This document shows, piece after piece, positions 11,001 through 22,997 of a stretch of 64,000 nt of DNA. This stretch comes from Euonymus europaeus (lineage: Eukaryota; Streptophyta; Magnoliopsida; Celastrales; Celastraceae), in the NCBI GenBank assembly GCA_963580455.1, contig OY756970.1, forward strand, positions 16,988,001 through 17,052,000. The letters are read 5' to 3'. Position numbers and translations under genes: made by a program. Under the pieces are notes generated by a model that was given only the letters and a program-made list of their open reading frames with translations, made no database searches and was not told where the DNA came from. Position 1 is the first letter of the stretch; every line of letters begins with the position of its first letter.

Positions 11001-12934
11001 CCATACAAGAGCTGGCCAAGCAGAATTTTGAAAATTTAAGGCAAGACAGTGATGATAACGAACCTGAACGTAAGGTAGTGAGGAGGGGTAGACCACCAAC
11101 CAAGAATTCCAAAAAACATCTTGGCACTCCTTTATTGGAGCGTACTGGTTTGGACTTTTCTTCAGATGCAAGTCTTGCTTCTGGGGTAGAAAGTAATATA
11201 GTGTCCAGTGATATTAGAAAAATCACTTCTCTATCCGACAAGTATGGCTTTTCAGACCCATCAGGACAATCTTATGGTTCTCAGAAGAATTGTAGCATGT
11301 TGGAGAGAAATGATGATGCCTCAGGTTTGACATTACAGACTTAGCTTACCTTCTGTGCTTTTTAAATTTTAGTGGTTATCCTTTGTTTAGAGATGCTTTG
11401 AATAGGGGGCTTTAACTGGTTTTAGTTTATTCAGGATTCATCTTTAAGGGCAATTCAATGAAGCACGGAAAAAACAAAGTTGTTCTCGATGAGAACAGGC
11501 GGAACACCTACAAGCAATACCAACCCTTGGCTGGTCGACAGGAGCCATCTGTTTACAATGCTTTCAGTATAGAGAGGAAACATCTAATGCCGGTACTTAC
11601 TTCTTGATGTTCCATGTTTATGTACTTGCTGATATTCTTGAGTCCTGCCAAATCTGTCGTGTAGTAATTATGAATAGCTGAAAGCCTCCGAATTAGTTTA
11701 AGGTCACTTCTGTTCTGAACTGAAATGCTATCCAAGTCTTTAGCTGAAAATAATGAGTAAATGATTGTAATATTGAGCTTTAGTCAATCTCCAATTCCAT
11801 CAAATCTTTGGTCGCGGGGAACCATTCACTGCCAAGCATGTGCTGCATCATGCTATTGTTGCCTTGTTGGACATTAACATTTATCGTACCTGTCACTTGA
11901 ATTTGTTGGTTTGTTGACTTGGATCTTATTTAACTCAGATAGGATTTCACTCAGAGTGTGGTTATGCGAGAAGCCTTGCTCGTTTTGCCTCAAATCTTGG
12001 ACCTGCCGCATGGAAAATGGCTTCCAAAAAGATAGTAAAGGCTTTGCCGCCTGGAGTTGAGTTTGGCCCTGGATGGGTTGGAGAAAATGACATTGCAATG
12101 AGGCCTTTTGTTCAATCTTCACCAACTGCTGGTCTGTCGTCGTCATCTGGCCCATCCTTTCGTCCTGAAATTTCATATCCTGTTGAGACATGTTCTACCC
12201 TTGAACCAGAAGGGGAGAGAGAACAATTTTCCGAGAAACTTCATGGACAAATTTTGCCGGAGAAGCCCTCAGTTCCGGCTTTGACCTACAATTTAAGCGA
12301 GCCCCCTCCTCAAACTACCTCCCCATCCCTCTCCACTGCCAACGGATCGTCTAACTACAGTGTAAAAAAGGCAGAAGTTTTTGAGAGATTGAATTCCCTG
12401 ACTGGGTTGAATGCTTTGAACAGCTCAAATGCAATCAGGCCAAGACCTCCCTCTCAGAATACACAAAGCCCGCCACTTCACCCTGGTATGAACGGAGTCA
12501 AGGGTACATATGGTTTTAACCTTCCATCCCAGATAGGGAAAATAGGTGGTGCTACCAGACCTTCTGGGTCTAACTTTCAGTCGTCTCGGATGCTTGAAAC
12601 TGTATCTAGAACTAATACTAACTTTGATGGTCCATCAACTTCAAATGCTAAAAACTCAGAGGAGATGAAGTTGTCTAAAAATTCAGTTGTGGTACACCCA
12701 AGCAGTTTGTTGCATTATTCTGGGGGCGAGGTATCTGCATCCCCTAGACCAGGGCTTCTTCCACAGACATCTAGGCAAGGATCACAACAAGAAGAAAAAT
12801 CAGACTCAATGTTGTCACCGCAGAAGAAGCCAGATTCAGTCCCTCCAGACTTGAATGTTGGCTTCCAGTCGCCAGGGTCCCATGGTTCTAATCGACTTGG
12901 TTCTGCGCAACTAGATTTAGCATTGCAGCTATGA
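8084..12934 (+). CDS. Bromodomain protein (BRD1/BRD2/BRD13-like, SWI/SNF-associated type)
   Basis: Nine-exon gene, 750 residues when joined: 8084-8512, 9200-9245, 9335-9413, 9519-9564, 9658-9756, 10840-10908, 10994-11324, 11435-11592, 11939-12934. All junctions have GT-AG and keep frame. The N-terminus is basic (KRKKGRPSL resembles an AT-hook, near residue 7). The bromodomain spans about residues 163-275: LLLFILDRLQ helix, FSEPVDLNE and PDYLDVV in the ZA loop, PMDFSTV, then CSNGMQYN with the acetyl-lysine-binding Asn at about 247. The long C-terminal half is low-complexity, with GPGWVGEN and a final SAQLDLALQL also found in plant homologues. Such proteins read acetylated histones and belong to plant SWI/SNF complexes. 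Homology is to Arabidopsis At1g20670/At1g76380 from memory; the exact orthologue is unsure. Confidence 0.88.
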
Positions 12935-15900
12935 GAATAATTGGAGTTATTATTTTTCTCTCATTTAATCAAAATAACCATAGAATGGTCAGTTTGGAAC
13001 TCTGCTGACCCTGGAAGAACAAGAGAGCAATTACTTGGATGTAGAGCAAGTCCAAGCTACAGCTAACTGTATTGAGTATTGTACAATGAGTAGGTGGTTG
13101 TTTCTGCGCAGATTAACATACCCTAATTTTTTAGGCCGAATGAGTAGGTGGTTGTTTCTGTGCAGATTAACATACCCTAATTTTTTAGGCCCGCAATCTG
13201 AAAACGGGCGTCATTTGTACCATTATTTAGTCAGAATTGTTTTGCAGAGACAAGATGTATGTTGATTTCAGACAGGAAAATTCCCATTAGCCAAGATACC
13301 TTGTGGATTGCAAATGTGAAGTTGATTAGAAACATGTTATTCATTGATCTTGCTCAAGCAATCTTCATTTCGAACTAATCTAGAAGAGCTACTGCTTCAA
13401 TGTGATTCATTTTTCACGTTTGATTCATGGTTCATTCCTCGGATTGAGCAAAAAGGAGAGATTGATAAGGGTGTAAACGGTCGGTTTTCAAGCCTCTACC
13501 CGGCTACCTGCCTCACCTCTAGACATTGATTTGCCGCCATCCCCTCTACTGAACCTTTGTTTCTGAATTCAACCCTCTACTTAAGCATTGTTGGTCTTTT
13601 ATGGGGTTTTTTTGTTCCCAGAATCCCAGTAGGTGGTCTTTCTTGGTCTTCTTTTGAGAGCCTGACTCCTCTTTTGTTTCTGTTTGTGGTGCCCCTTCCA
13701 TTTTGCTTATTAAAAAAATAAAAATAAAAATAAAAATCAAATAGTGATGAAATTTTTTTGTTCGCGTACTCAATAATTCTTCAGCTGTCTTTTTTCCTTA
13801 AATAATGGTCTTGTGTTATGCAAACGAATTTGCTCTTTGTGAATGGATCTATCAGTGGCTTAGGTACCTATATAAGTAGATTTCATTGCTCTGTCTATTT
13901 TGCTCTTGGTTAATTGTGATTTTTTTTAAAATTGCTTTTTAGACTTTTTACAGAACTGTTTGATTCCAAGGGTTGGTTTTTCCATTAATCATTTTTGGAG
14001 TCTGCAATGTTTGAATTGCAAACTACATAGTTTTGCATGGGAAGCTTTTCACCTTTTTTGGTTCCACAAGTGATACTTTTTTTATTTGTTATCTTCAAGG
14101 TATTCACAAATCAAATCTTCTTTGTTAATTGGTCTTATGAGCTATAAAGATAGCCTTAATTTCTTCTTATGTGGTCTTGAGTACACCTTTGCTCAAACCC
14201 AGTTTATCTTTTTAGTTTACTGGTCCTATCCTATATCCAGCATAGAAGAATTTCAAGTTCAATTTGATTTGGATGCAGGGTACAGATGTGATATTGATAG
14301 ATGGGTGAACTTTGCAATCAAAAAGACATTGAATGGCTTGTCTAAACTCTCTGGATGTAAGTGGAGCTGTTATTGAATGCTTCTTCAACTTCCCAAGATT
14401 TTGTGATTCCAAATGATGCTGGTCAATTGCTTTGCTTCAACATATATAAGTTGTTGCAAAGATGATGAATATCAATCATCAATATCATATCTCTCGTACT
14501 TTTATACAATCTTTCACTCTTTTTTTTACTATCATCGTACACATCTTTCAATATAATTTTTTCGTATTACTCTCTCTACATACTCTAAAATTTCCATTGT
14601 TATTAAATACTCTACCATACCATTGTGGATTATAAGGTGTTCACTCATTGTGAGTTTGAGTTCGAAAACTTGAGAGGACTATTTCCTCTAATATCATTCA
14701 AGTTGGATGTGCATGTATCTATCCAGATTGTGCTGGATTGCCAAATTTCTTCATCATTAGGCTCTTATTTTGACCAATTTGATCTAATTAAATTCGGTGA
14801 CTGGAATAGATTTTCTTCTTGATTTATCCACTTGAAAGAATTAGGCATTTAATTTTGATTCAAGAATATTGTTGAGAAGCATGAAGTAGCCAAGCCAACA
14901 ACTTTATATTTATGAAATATCTCAAAGGTTGGACCTTTTCTGTTGGACTAGAAAAGTGATAATTTTTTTAAGAAAACCACTGAATGAAAGAGGGAAAAGC
15001 AAACTATACAGTCAACTTAGTGAGAACATGAATTGTGCTTTGAGTATTGGTCAATGCCTCAATTTCTGCTATTGGACAGCAACTATGTGAGCAGTTCTTA
15101 CTTCTTAATAGTTTACTTTGACAATCATCCACTTTTTTATTAAAAAGATAATAATAATAATTATTATTGAGCGTGTTGTTTTCAATCCCATTTTGTAGTC
15201 TATTATGTTCCTAATACAGAATTGCTACATATGTGAGAAGATAGATAATACCTGTCCTCCTCAGTGGGGCGTCTCTAACAAAGATTGGAAATGAGGTCGC
15301 AAATTTTCAACCATTAATTTACATTCAAAATTTGTCTATTTCATCAAGCCAACAACAGTCACAATGAAGGTCGCAATTTTGAGACTTCAATCTCGGTCCC
15401 CAAATTTGAGACTTCGCAATGGCTAGAATTGGAGGTCACAAATCGATGCGCAAACTTGTAGCCGTTGCCCAAAGGCTATGCAAAATGACGCAGGAACGCC
15501 CTCTCCTCAAACATGTTAAAAAATATGCCATTTTTTCTTTTCTTTTTGTGGTGAGGACTTTGATTCTTAGGTGATATTTTTTAAACCGATATAATTTCCT
15601 CCTTCAATCGTCCTTTCTACATATCCAAAGCCTTGACTAAACATCGTTTCTGGTTTGGTTGTGTTAATGATATGGTATTTTTTAGTTGTTGTTGTGGTGG
15701 TTTCGATATGATATTTTTTGTTATGAGATGTGGATGTTTTGATCTGGCTTTTGAAATTAAAGCTGTCAAGAAAAACCGCCAAAATCGAATGGTTTGATAG
15801 GGTTTTTAAAAAAAAAAACATATTACATTAAGACCGATAGAAAAATCGACCAATAACCGAAAAAACGGTTTGACTAAAATTTATAAAAAATTGATCAAAA

Positions 15901-17462
15901 CCGACCCTCTATACCCCTATTTGAAATATTTATCGAGTCTTTGATCACTTCATGAAGCGCCCACAAAGTAAATAAAGAAACTTTCCTACTTAATTTGTTT
16001 GGTTTCTGGTTTCTAGTCTTCTAGATCTATATGGCAGGGGAGAATGAGATGCTAGCATAAAGAGATATTTCTCTGCATATTTTGGAATGAAAAATGTTGG
16101 TGATGATTGATATATTATGTGCAATTACCTTGGATCTTTTTACACAACTATAAAGTTGTTTACATCTCTCATTCTTAGAAAAGTCAATTTCCATGAGGAG
16201 AAATGTGAAAAAGGCATATCGTCAACCTTGTTTTGTTAAGAAAATCTCAGTACTGAATAACACTTGAGAGTTGAAATTAACATATTTATAGAAATTTTGT
16301 CTCCGTTTGGTATAGATTATTTGCTATAAAAATAATCTAATTTATAAGTTATGAAAATTAAGTTAACTTATAAGCCGTAAAATAAGCTGTGAGACATTTG
16401 GTGAAACTTATAGATGACAATAACTCATAAGTTGTAATTTTTTTTATTTGTATATATATTTTTTTATTTTAATATAAAATGAGTGTAATATTATACAATT
16501 TAAATTTAAATTTAATAAATATAATTTTAAGAGAATTTATTATTAAATTAAATTAAATTTTAAGTGTTAATAAAAAATAAAAAATTGGTGACCACATAAA
16601 TTTTAGGCATTACTAAAAGAATAATTTAATATTTATATAAATTATAAATATAAAAATAAAAAATGGTGAATCGCTCTTATAAGCTATCGATACTGCTTTG
16701 GACACCTCTACATCAAATAAAAACAAAATATATAAATGAATAAAATAAAAATTCAATTTACATATTCCTTGTTGGAGTAAAAAAATTAAAAAAAATGATT
16801 TTGATAAATAAACCTTAAACCCCTATACCTATGACGTCTTATCTTTGCATTTTTTATTTATAAATCTTTTCTTTTTGTCTTTGTGTGTACTGACAAGACA
16901 CACAAGTCTTTGATTCACTAGTCACGTACAAAGCATTTTCTCGTTCAACTCGTCCACCATGCACAATTTCAAATAATAATAGGTGGATTAATATTTTAAA
17001 GTATTTTTTTAATTTAATCGTCAAAAATAAATTATTTAAAACTTAATTACTTTAAGCTTGGGTTGGGCGAGGACTCAAGGATCACTCTACTCGTTTGTGC
17101 TCTTTATATGCGGACAAAAAGTTTTTCAAAATTTTTATTCTTTCAATTGATCCCATTTTTATTATATAAAAAGTAAGTTATATATTCATTCACATCACCA
17201 AAACACATATCTTAATATACTTATATCAACAAACATCAACAAAAACACACATTTTAAAATATTATCGACTATCATTATCAATTATCAATTATCAAGTGTC
17301 TCATTATACATACTCCTTATCTACGACGAAAAGTCAGGAGTCGAACTCAAATCTTTCAGTCAAATAATTTCCTCTCCTCAAACAAATTAGAGCAACTTAA
17401 CTCGAATACTAGACGCTCTCCAAATGTAAATTTGCATCCGCTTGTTGGAGATGCCTAATTAA
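12935..17462. other. Gene-free interval between the bromodomain gene and the Harbinger element
   Basis: The first 300-400 bases are the likely 3' UTR of the bromodomain gene and include the 54-bp duplication at 13086-13193. An A-rich (AAAAAT)n microsatellite lies at 13709-13737. About 16303-16720 is very AT-rich with repeated TTATAAGTTA / CTTATAAGC motifs and may be an old MITE. Short open frames (13344, 14086, 14625, 15567) have no recognisable product. I see no gene here. Confidence 0.55.
13086..13193. repeat. 54-bp tandem duplication after the bromodomain gene
   Basis: Copies start at 13086 and 13140 (ATGAGTAGGTGGTTGTTTCT to CCCTAATTTTTTAGGCC) and differ at one base (CGC versus TGC). It lies 150 bases past the stop codon, probably in the 3' UTR. 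Confidence 0.88.
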
Positions 17463-19150
17463 GCGCCTGTTTGGATCAGCGTTCATTAGCTTGCACGTTA
17501 GCTTGTAAGCTTAGGGTACGCTGATCCAAGCCAAACACGGTGGAACGCCATGTGCCACGCTAAGCTGAACGCTGGGAAGAGTAGGTGACACGTGGTCACT
17601 AGGAGCCCTTAATTTTCGTGTCATATTACAAACTTGACCCTGCCTCCCATTCAACCCTGGCACAAACTCTCCCGAGCTCGTGCTTCCCAACCTGTCGCAG
17701 CCATACTTCCGTCGCAGCATCTCGCCATCACTTCTGCGCCGCCGACCAAGATCGCAACCACAGGTATGTTCTTCTTCCCTCGATCTGCTGCCTTTTTCTG
17801 TCCACCCGAAGTTCCCCCTCTTCGTAACCTAGAATCGACTGGTTTTCAATTTTTATGACTTTACTGCCTGACCTAACTTAATTCTCTAACATCTCCCTTG
17901 CGCAGTCTCGCGAACGCAGGCTCCGCTTCTCCTCCTCCTCCTCGGCTGTTTCAGCCATCTCGGTAAGTGCTTCTCTTTTCTTCTCCATTTTTTGCTTCGT
18001 CCTGCTCGATTGATTGATGTTTTTTCACCCATTTCGTTTGCGTTAATTTCTGAATTTGTTGGGTTTGATTTTGGGGTGAATGTTGTATGGGTTTTGTAGA
18101 AGAAAGAAGATTGAGCAGTTGCATAATTTTTTTGATTATTTGTTTTCAATCTGTGATTTTGAAGTTAATACTCAACAATTCATATTTTTTTCATGTGGTT
18201 GTGGGTTATACTGTTGAATTGTTACTTCTGTGAGATTTACATAAATTCGAAATTGAGTGTGCTTCTTGTGAGTTATAGGCTGGTGGTGGATAGGAGAATG
18301 TGTTTGGTTCTCCAAAGGTTTTTTTTTCTTTCCCTGAACAACATGGCTGGAAGTCTTTTGCATATTATTATACTAGTTAAGCTGTTTGCGTGTGTGTGTA
18401 GAGCATTGATTCTTGTGGGTTTTTACATAAAATAGATTGATGACATATGAACTTGGGTAGTTGGGTGGCAATCAAATGTTATAGGTTTGGGCTCGCTTGG
18501 TATTGTGTATATCAACATGCTGGACATTAGTTAGAGCACCATTGAGTTTATTTTGAATCTTGGAGAGCTAAAATTATTTGTTGGGATAAATCAGATGTTG
18601 AGTGCATGAAAAAAAAAATTACTCCAGTGGAGAAAAAAATATTGAAAAACACAAGCTATTTTGTAGATGCAGTCTTCTATGAACTTTTTCATTCACTCTT
18701 AAAAACATAAATGGTTAAACATTAAATGTCTAGGAAAACTCGATATGTATGAATGCCATATTTGAATCATGGCTCTAGTATGTAATAGTTATGGACTGAT
18801 TTTTACTAGTTTCCTGAAATCATTTTCATGCAGGTTTTTTGAGGTACTGCCAGGATTGAAGGCATCTGCTAAAATATTCGTTGTAAGTTCCTCGGGAGCA
18901 CGTTCTTGATTCTTCGTTATGTTTTTCACTGTGCAATCTGTTCATGTGTATCCGAATTTTTTTATGTTGAATCTGGACTCATTAAAAATCGCATTCATGT
19001 GTCATGTACTGTATGGCTGCTATGAATTGCTGCTGGTTTGCTTGAGTGATAATTTTTAGAATATGTGCATTTCATATGGAAATTGTTTCGGTGATTTGGT
19101 GATGCCTTCTCTTACTGGAGGTGTCATTTTCCATTTTAACAACTTAGAAA

Positions 19151-20336
19151 ATGTCGAGACTCGGGAAGCAACCATGTTCCCAATCTGAGGCTGAAAAGGC
19201 CAGATGGTCTGAGAGCTCGGTTGATGCTTTAGTTGACATATGCGTGGACACTATTCAGTCGGTCATAAGGACACCCGGTTCCCCGGTGTCCAAATTCGAA
19301 TGGATGGAAGTGAGAGATAGATTTCAGGCACGTACTGGTCTGGCTTTCAAAAAAGAAGCCTTAAAAAATAAATGGGATCAATTAAGAAAGGAGTGGACCT
19401 TGTGGACCCGCATGACGAAGAATGATACTGGATTGGGATGGGACCCGGTGACCGGAAGAGTTGATATGAGTGATGATTGGTGGGAGTTAAAAATTAAGGT
19501 AATATGTAATTGTATTGTGATTTTCCATTATGATTGAATTATTTAATTTATGTTAGGTTATTCACAAATACATTTCTGACAACCCTCTTTTTTCTCAGGA
19601 GAATAAAGAGTACGGGAAGTTCAAGAAACATGGTTTCCGCTATCGTGACCAGCTCGATTTCTGTTTTGCTGGAGGAGTTGCAACTGGAAAGTACTGCGTT
19701 CCTCCCAAAGTTGGACACCTCGGATCAAAGACTCCAACTGACGTACCTCTGGAGCAGACAGATTGGTTTGAGAGTGATGATGTCTACACCCCGCTACCGG
19801 TGGATGTGCAGACCCTAATGGAAGATGTGAGATCTACAGCCACCTCTCCCAGCAAAGATGATTTCACTACTCCTATTCCTAGGCGAGGAGTAACCGGGAA
19901 CATAAGCAGCCCGCTCATGCCATCATCATCTCAGAAAATCAGTTCAAGTTCAAGGAAGCGAAAGTCCGGCTCAAAGGGAACCGAGGATATTGCAACTATG
20001 ACCCGGATTGCTAGTGCGCTGGAGGTCCGTAATGAGATCAGTATTTCGAGGCTGAAGGTGAGAAACGATTCAGCGCTTGCCTCTTCTCCAGCATCTGCAG
20101 CGGGCTCCGCTGCCTGTGGCACTGCACCCATAGTTGCCACTCCAGCTCCCGAAAAAAGAGATGAAGCTAGGGCTGCACTCAATGAGTTAATGAAAGCTGG
20201 AGAGCTATCAGCTCAGCAGTATTACTTTGGTTTGGAGTTGGTTACTGAACCCCGATATAGGGGAATTTTTCTTGACATGTTGCCTTCTTTCCGTAGTGGT
20301 TACATTATCATGAAGTTTGAGAGTGATCGACAATAG
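19151..20336 (+). CDS. Harbinger ORF1: Myb/SANT-like DNA-binding protein
   Basis: Two exons (19151-19498 and 19599-20336; GT-AG, phase 0) give 361 residues. The first exon encodes a Myb/SANT-like trihelix domain of the transposon type (KARWSESSVDALVDICV near residue 16, KFEWMEVRDRF, LKNKWDQLRKEWTLW, GWDPVTGRVDMSDDWWE). The second continues KEYGKFKKHGFRY, then a Ser/Lys-rich linker with a KRKSGSKG basic stretch and a C-terminal helix region (LNELMKAGELSAQQYYFGLEL). In PIF/Harbinger elements this protein binds DNA and brings the transposase to the nucleus and element ends. It lies 0.4 kb before the transposase on the same strand. The frame is intact. It could be mistaken for a host L10-interacting MYB protein, but its place inside the element argues against that. 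Confidence 0.85.
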
Positions 20337-20729
20337 TTTTGAACTTGTCTTCATATGATGTTTGGATTGACAGGATTTGTTATTTATTTGGGACTGCGGG
20401 ACTATTGTGTTTCTGTTTGTGTTTTTGTTTTAGTTTTTGTTTGAGAATGAGACAATTTATTTGTTTGAGAATGAGACATTCCATTTGATTCGGATATTAA
20501 TTTCATTGAGGTTTATTTGTTTGATTTATTTGGATTGGAGATCATACTGTCGCAGCCATATTTCCATTTCTTTTGCAGCCATATGTCCATTTCTTTTGCT
20601 GCCAACCTTTGCATGTGCAGCATGTTTTTTTTTTGCCATGTTTTTTTTTCATCATTTGCATATATTGACATAATGTGCAGCTAGATTATCAATTTTTTTT
20701 TTGATGTGGCTGTTTTTTTTTATATAGAA

Positions 20730-21977
20730 ATGGACGATGGTTCGAGTTCTGAAGATGAGCACGATGATGTGTTTGTGTTAGTTGCCGCAGCTGCAGCTCA
20801 ATTCTATACCGCCCATAGGCAACCTGTGCCGCGAGTCCGTTGTCGGAATTCCTCACTTACAGGGGCGGAATTTGTGAGAGAAGTGTTAACTGGACATCCC
20901 ACTCGGTGCCAGAAAAGTTTTCGAATGCCAGTTAATGTGTTTTGGGCACTCTGTAATGATCTAGCCACACACTACATGCTAGCACCAACTCAAAACACAG
21001 CAATACCAGAGATGGTGGGCATATTTTTGTTTACACTGGGGCAGGGTGGTAGCAACAGGTTAGCAGCAGAGCGGTTTCAACACTCCACAGAGACAGTAAA
21101 TAGGTTGGTCCACAGAGTCCTCAACTCTGTAAAGCTATTGGCAGCCAACGTGATTAAGCCGAGGGAAAACCAATTCTCTGAAGTGCCGGCTAAAATAATG
21201 AGAGATTGGAAATTACATCCTTTTAGGAATACGATAGGAGCTATGGATGTGACTCATGTGCCGGCAGTGGTCCCTCGGGATCAAAGAATTTCGTACATTA
21301 ATAGAAAGGGTGTAACGACCCAAAATGTATTGGCAATATGTGATTTTGACATGATGTTCTTGTTTGTTGCTGCTGGGTTCGAGGGTTCAGGGCATGATGC
21401 ACGTGTCTTGGACCACGTTCTTTTGATACCGGGGTTTGACTTCCCTCATCCACCGGAAGGTGAGTTTGATTTTTTTGAATCATGAGTTTGGATTCAATAT
21501 TATCTCTATTACGTTGACGGGCTTGTAATTGATGTATGAAAATATTACTTGGTCGATTCGGGGTATGCAAACAAGCCGGGGTACCTCGCTCCTTATCGGG
21601 GCGAGAGGTATCATTTGCCGGACTGGATTAATGGACGACGGGTTAGCGGACCATGGGAGAGATTCAACCGCAGACATGCACATCTCCGTAATGTCATAGA
21701 GAGGACGTTCGGGGTCACCAAACAAAGATGGAAGATTTTACGGGATATGTCTAATTATGGATTTCCTTCACAGGTGGACTTTGTGTATGCGTGTTGTGGG
21801 TTGCATAATTACATTCGTCAGCGGACTGGGACTGATGAGCAGTTAGAGGAGGTGGGGGGAGATTCCAGTAGCTCCGCAATGGATGATACAGAGACATATA
21901 TCGGAGAGGGTGACGACGTTACTGATGATCAGAACATGGGTACAATAAGAGATAGAATTGCTGCTGCACTACGATAG
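20730..21977 (+). CDS. Harbinger transposase (HARBI1-like DDE endonuclease), possibly splice-defective
   Basis: Exon 1 (20730-21459) and exon 2 (about 21538-21977) would encode 389 residues. Motifs: FRMPVNVFWALC, a helix-turn-helix-like stretch (RFQHSTETVNRLVHRVL), then the DDE catalytic triad: Asp in GAMDVTHV, Asp in GSGHDARVL and Glu in RNVIERTFG, with YANKPGYLAPYRG and CCGLHNYIR also typical. The intron has a good GTGAGT donor at 21460. The only position that restores the conserved reading (PPEG, then KYYLVDSGY) is 21538, where the preceding dinucleotide is AT instead of AG, and no AG occurs between 21487 and 21537. The encoded enzyme may therefore not be made. An in-frame ATG at 20706 would add 8 residues. 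An acidic N-terminus (MDDGSSSEDEHDD) supports 20730. Confidence 0.85.
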
Positions 21978-22345
21978 GTGTAAGGGAACATGTATCTTCT
22001 ATGTATGATTGATTCAAAAAAAATTTCCACGTTCAACTGTGATGTATGTATGTATGTGTACCACGTGTATTTGTGAAACATGTATTCGTATGTGTGATTG
22101 GAAAAAAATATTGCGAATTTGCTAATATATGTTCGTGTGTACGTCTATTTGTTCAATCTATGTTGTATGAATTTTCCACATTTATTTATTTGTTTGTTTA
22201 AATTTTGGTTAAAAAATATTTATAATAATTTTCATTCGAATTTTGAAGTTTAATGGAAGTTCGAGAATTTAAATTAATTAAACAATGTTGTTATAAATAC
22301 ATGTATGAACTATGAAGAATTGCTTAAATAATACCCCTAAAAGTA

Positions 22346-22608
22346 AATTGAACAGCTTATACTCTATGCATGACATACTCTCATCCAAACACCACACAGC
22401 TTGTTTGAAAGTTTATTTCACAGCTAGGGTCCGTTTGGATCAGAGTATGTTGATAGAGTATAAGCTCTCGTAAAACGTAAAAGCTGAGAATGTCTGAGAA
22501 TATGGGGACAGAGTATAAGCTAGCTTATACTCTGTCCCAAACGGGGCCTAAAACACTAGCTTATCCGCCAGCTTATAAGCTACGACAATACTCTGATCCA
22601 AATGGGGG
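22346..22608. repeat. Subterminal inverted repeats and 34-bp perfect palindrome at the Harbinger right end
   Basis: The motif GTTTGGATCAGAGTAT occurs at 22436 and inverted at 22586-22601. A close variant (GTTTGGATGAGAGTATG) occurs inverted at about 22375-22392. A perfect 34-bp palindrome spans 22505-22538, each arm GGGACAGAGTATAAGC and a TA centre. The arrangement could be subterminal transposase-binding repeats or a 176-bp MITE (22433-22608) inserted next to the element. Confidence 0.7.
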
Positions 22609-22997
22609 TAAATACAAGCAAGCCCAACAATAAAATAAATAATAATTGCCTGTCATCCTTTTTCCTTTTGAGAGATGATTTTTCTGACACGCTAGTTGAC
22701 TTGGAATACGTTGCAGTCTGCATCTCTCTCTCAAAACACACAGCGTCGTTGTAGACTTGTGCAGTCCCTCCTTTCTGCTCTCAAAATGTCAACCAAACCG
22801 AAGGATTCTGGTTTATTGGGGGTTTCAAGCTGTTGAAAGTTAAACCGCAAGACAGAGAGAGTGGAAGAAGTGCAGGAAAAAGGTTTGTAAAAATTAAGAG
22901 AGTTTGTATCTCTGGTTCCAGATTGTCTGAAGTAAATCTGACATCAATTGGAGTCTTGGAGAAGAAGAATAAGTAAAGACAAAGAGGCCTTTCATAG
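22609..22997 (+). promoter_or_regulatory. Upstream region of the PIX13-like kinase gene
   Basis: A 390-base stretch between the transposon and the kinase start codon, with no gene. It must hold the proximal promoter and 5' UTR; a CT-rich stretch (CTCTCTCTC near 22723) resembles a plant Y patch. The transposon thus lies within about 400 bases of the kinase ATG. Confidence 0.4.

Larger units (their letters stand above)
17463..22608 (+). mobile_element. PIF/Harbinger DNA transposon, near-complete, with ORF1 and transposase
   Basis: The ends read GCGCCTGTTTGGATCAG (from 17463) and, inverted from 22608, CCCCCATTTGGATCAG. They are flanked by a TAA target-site duplication (17460-17462 and 22609-22611), the usual PIF/Harbinger site. 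Inside are the two genes expected of an autonomous element, both on the + strand: the Myb/SANT-like ORF1 gene (19151-20336) and the DDE transposase (20730-21977). Before ORF1 there is a GC-richer leader with an apparent donor (CACAG/GTATG near 17760). Both ends carry inverted copies of the TTGGATCAG motif, forming terminal palindromes. Alternative: the right end may be near 22393, with 22433-22608 a separate MITE. The family is certain; the right boundary is less so. Confidence 0.75.

Noticed and set aside
14086..14376. Open frame of 96 codons
   Set aside because: No family features, low complexity, no splice structure and no repeat of conserved motifs; chance.
19151..21977. Myb/SANT and HARBI1-like genes as host genes
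   Set aside because: They sit side by side inside terminal inverted repeats with a TAA duplication; transposon-encoded.
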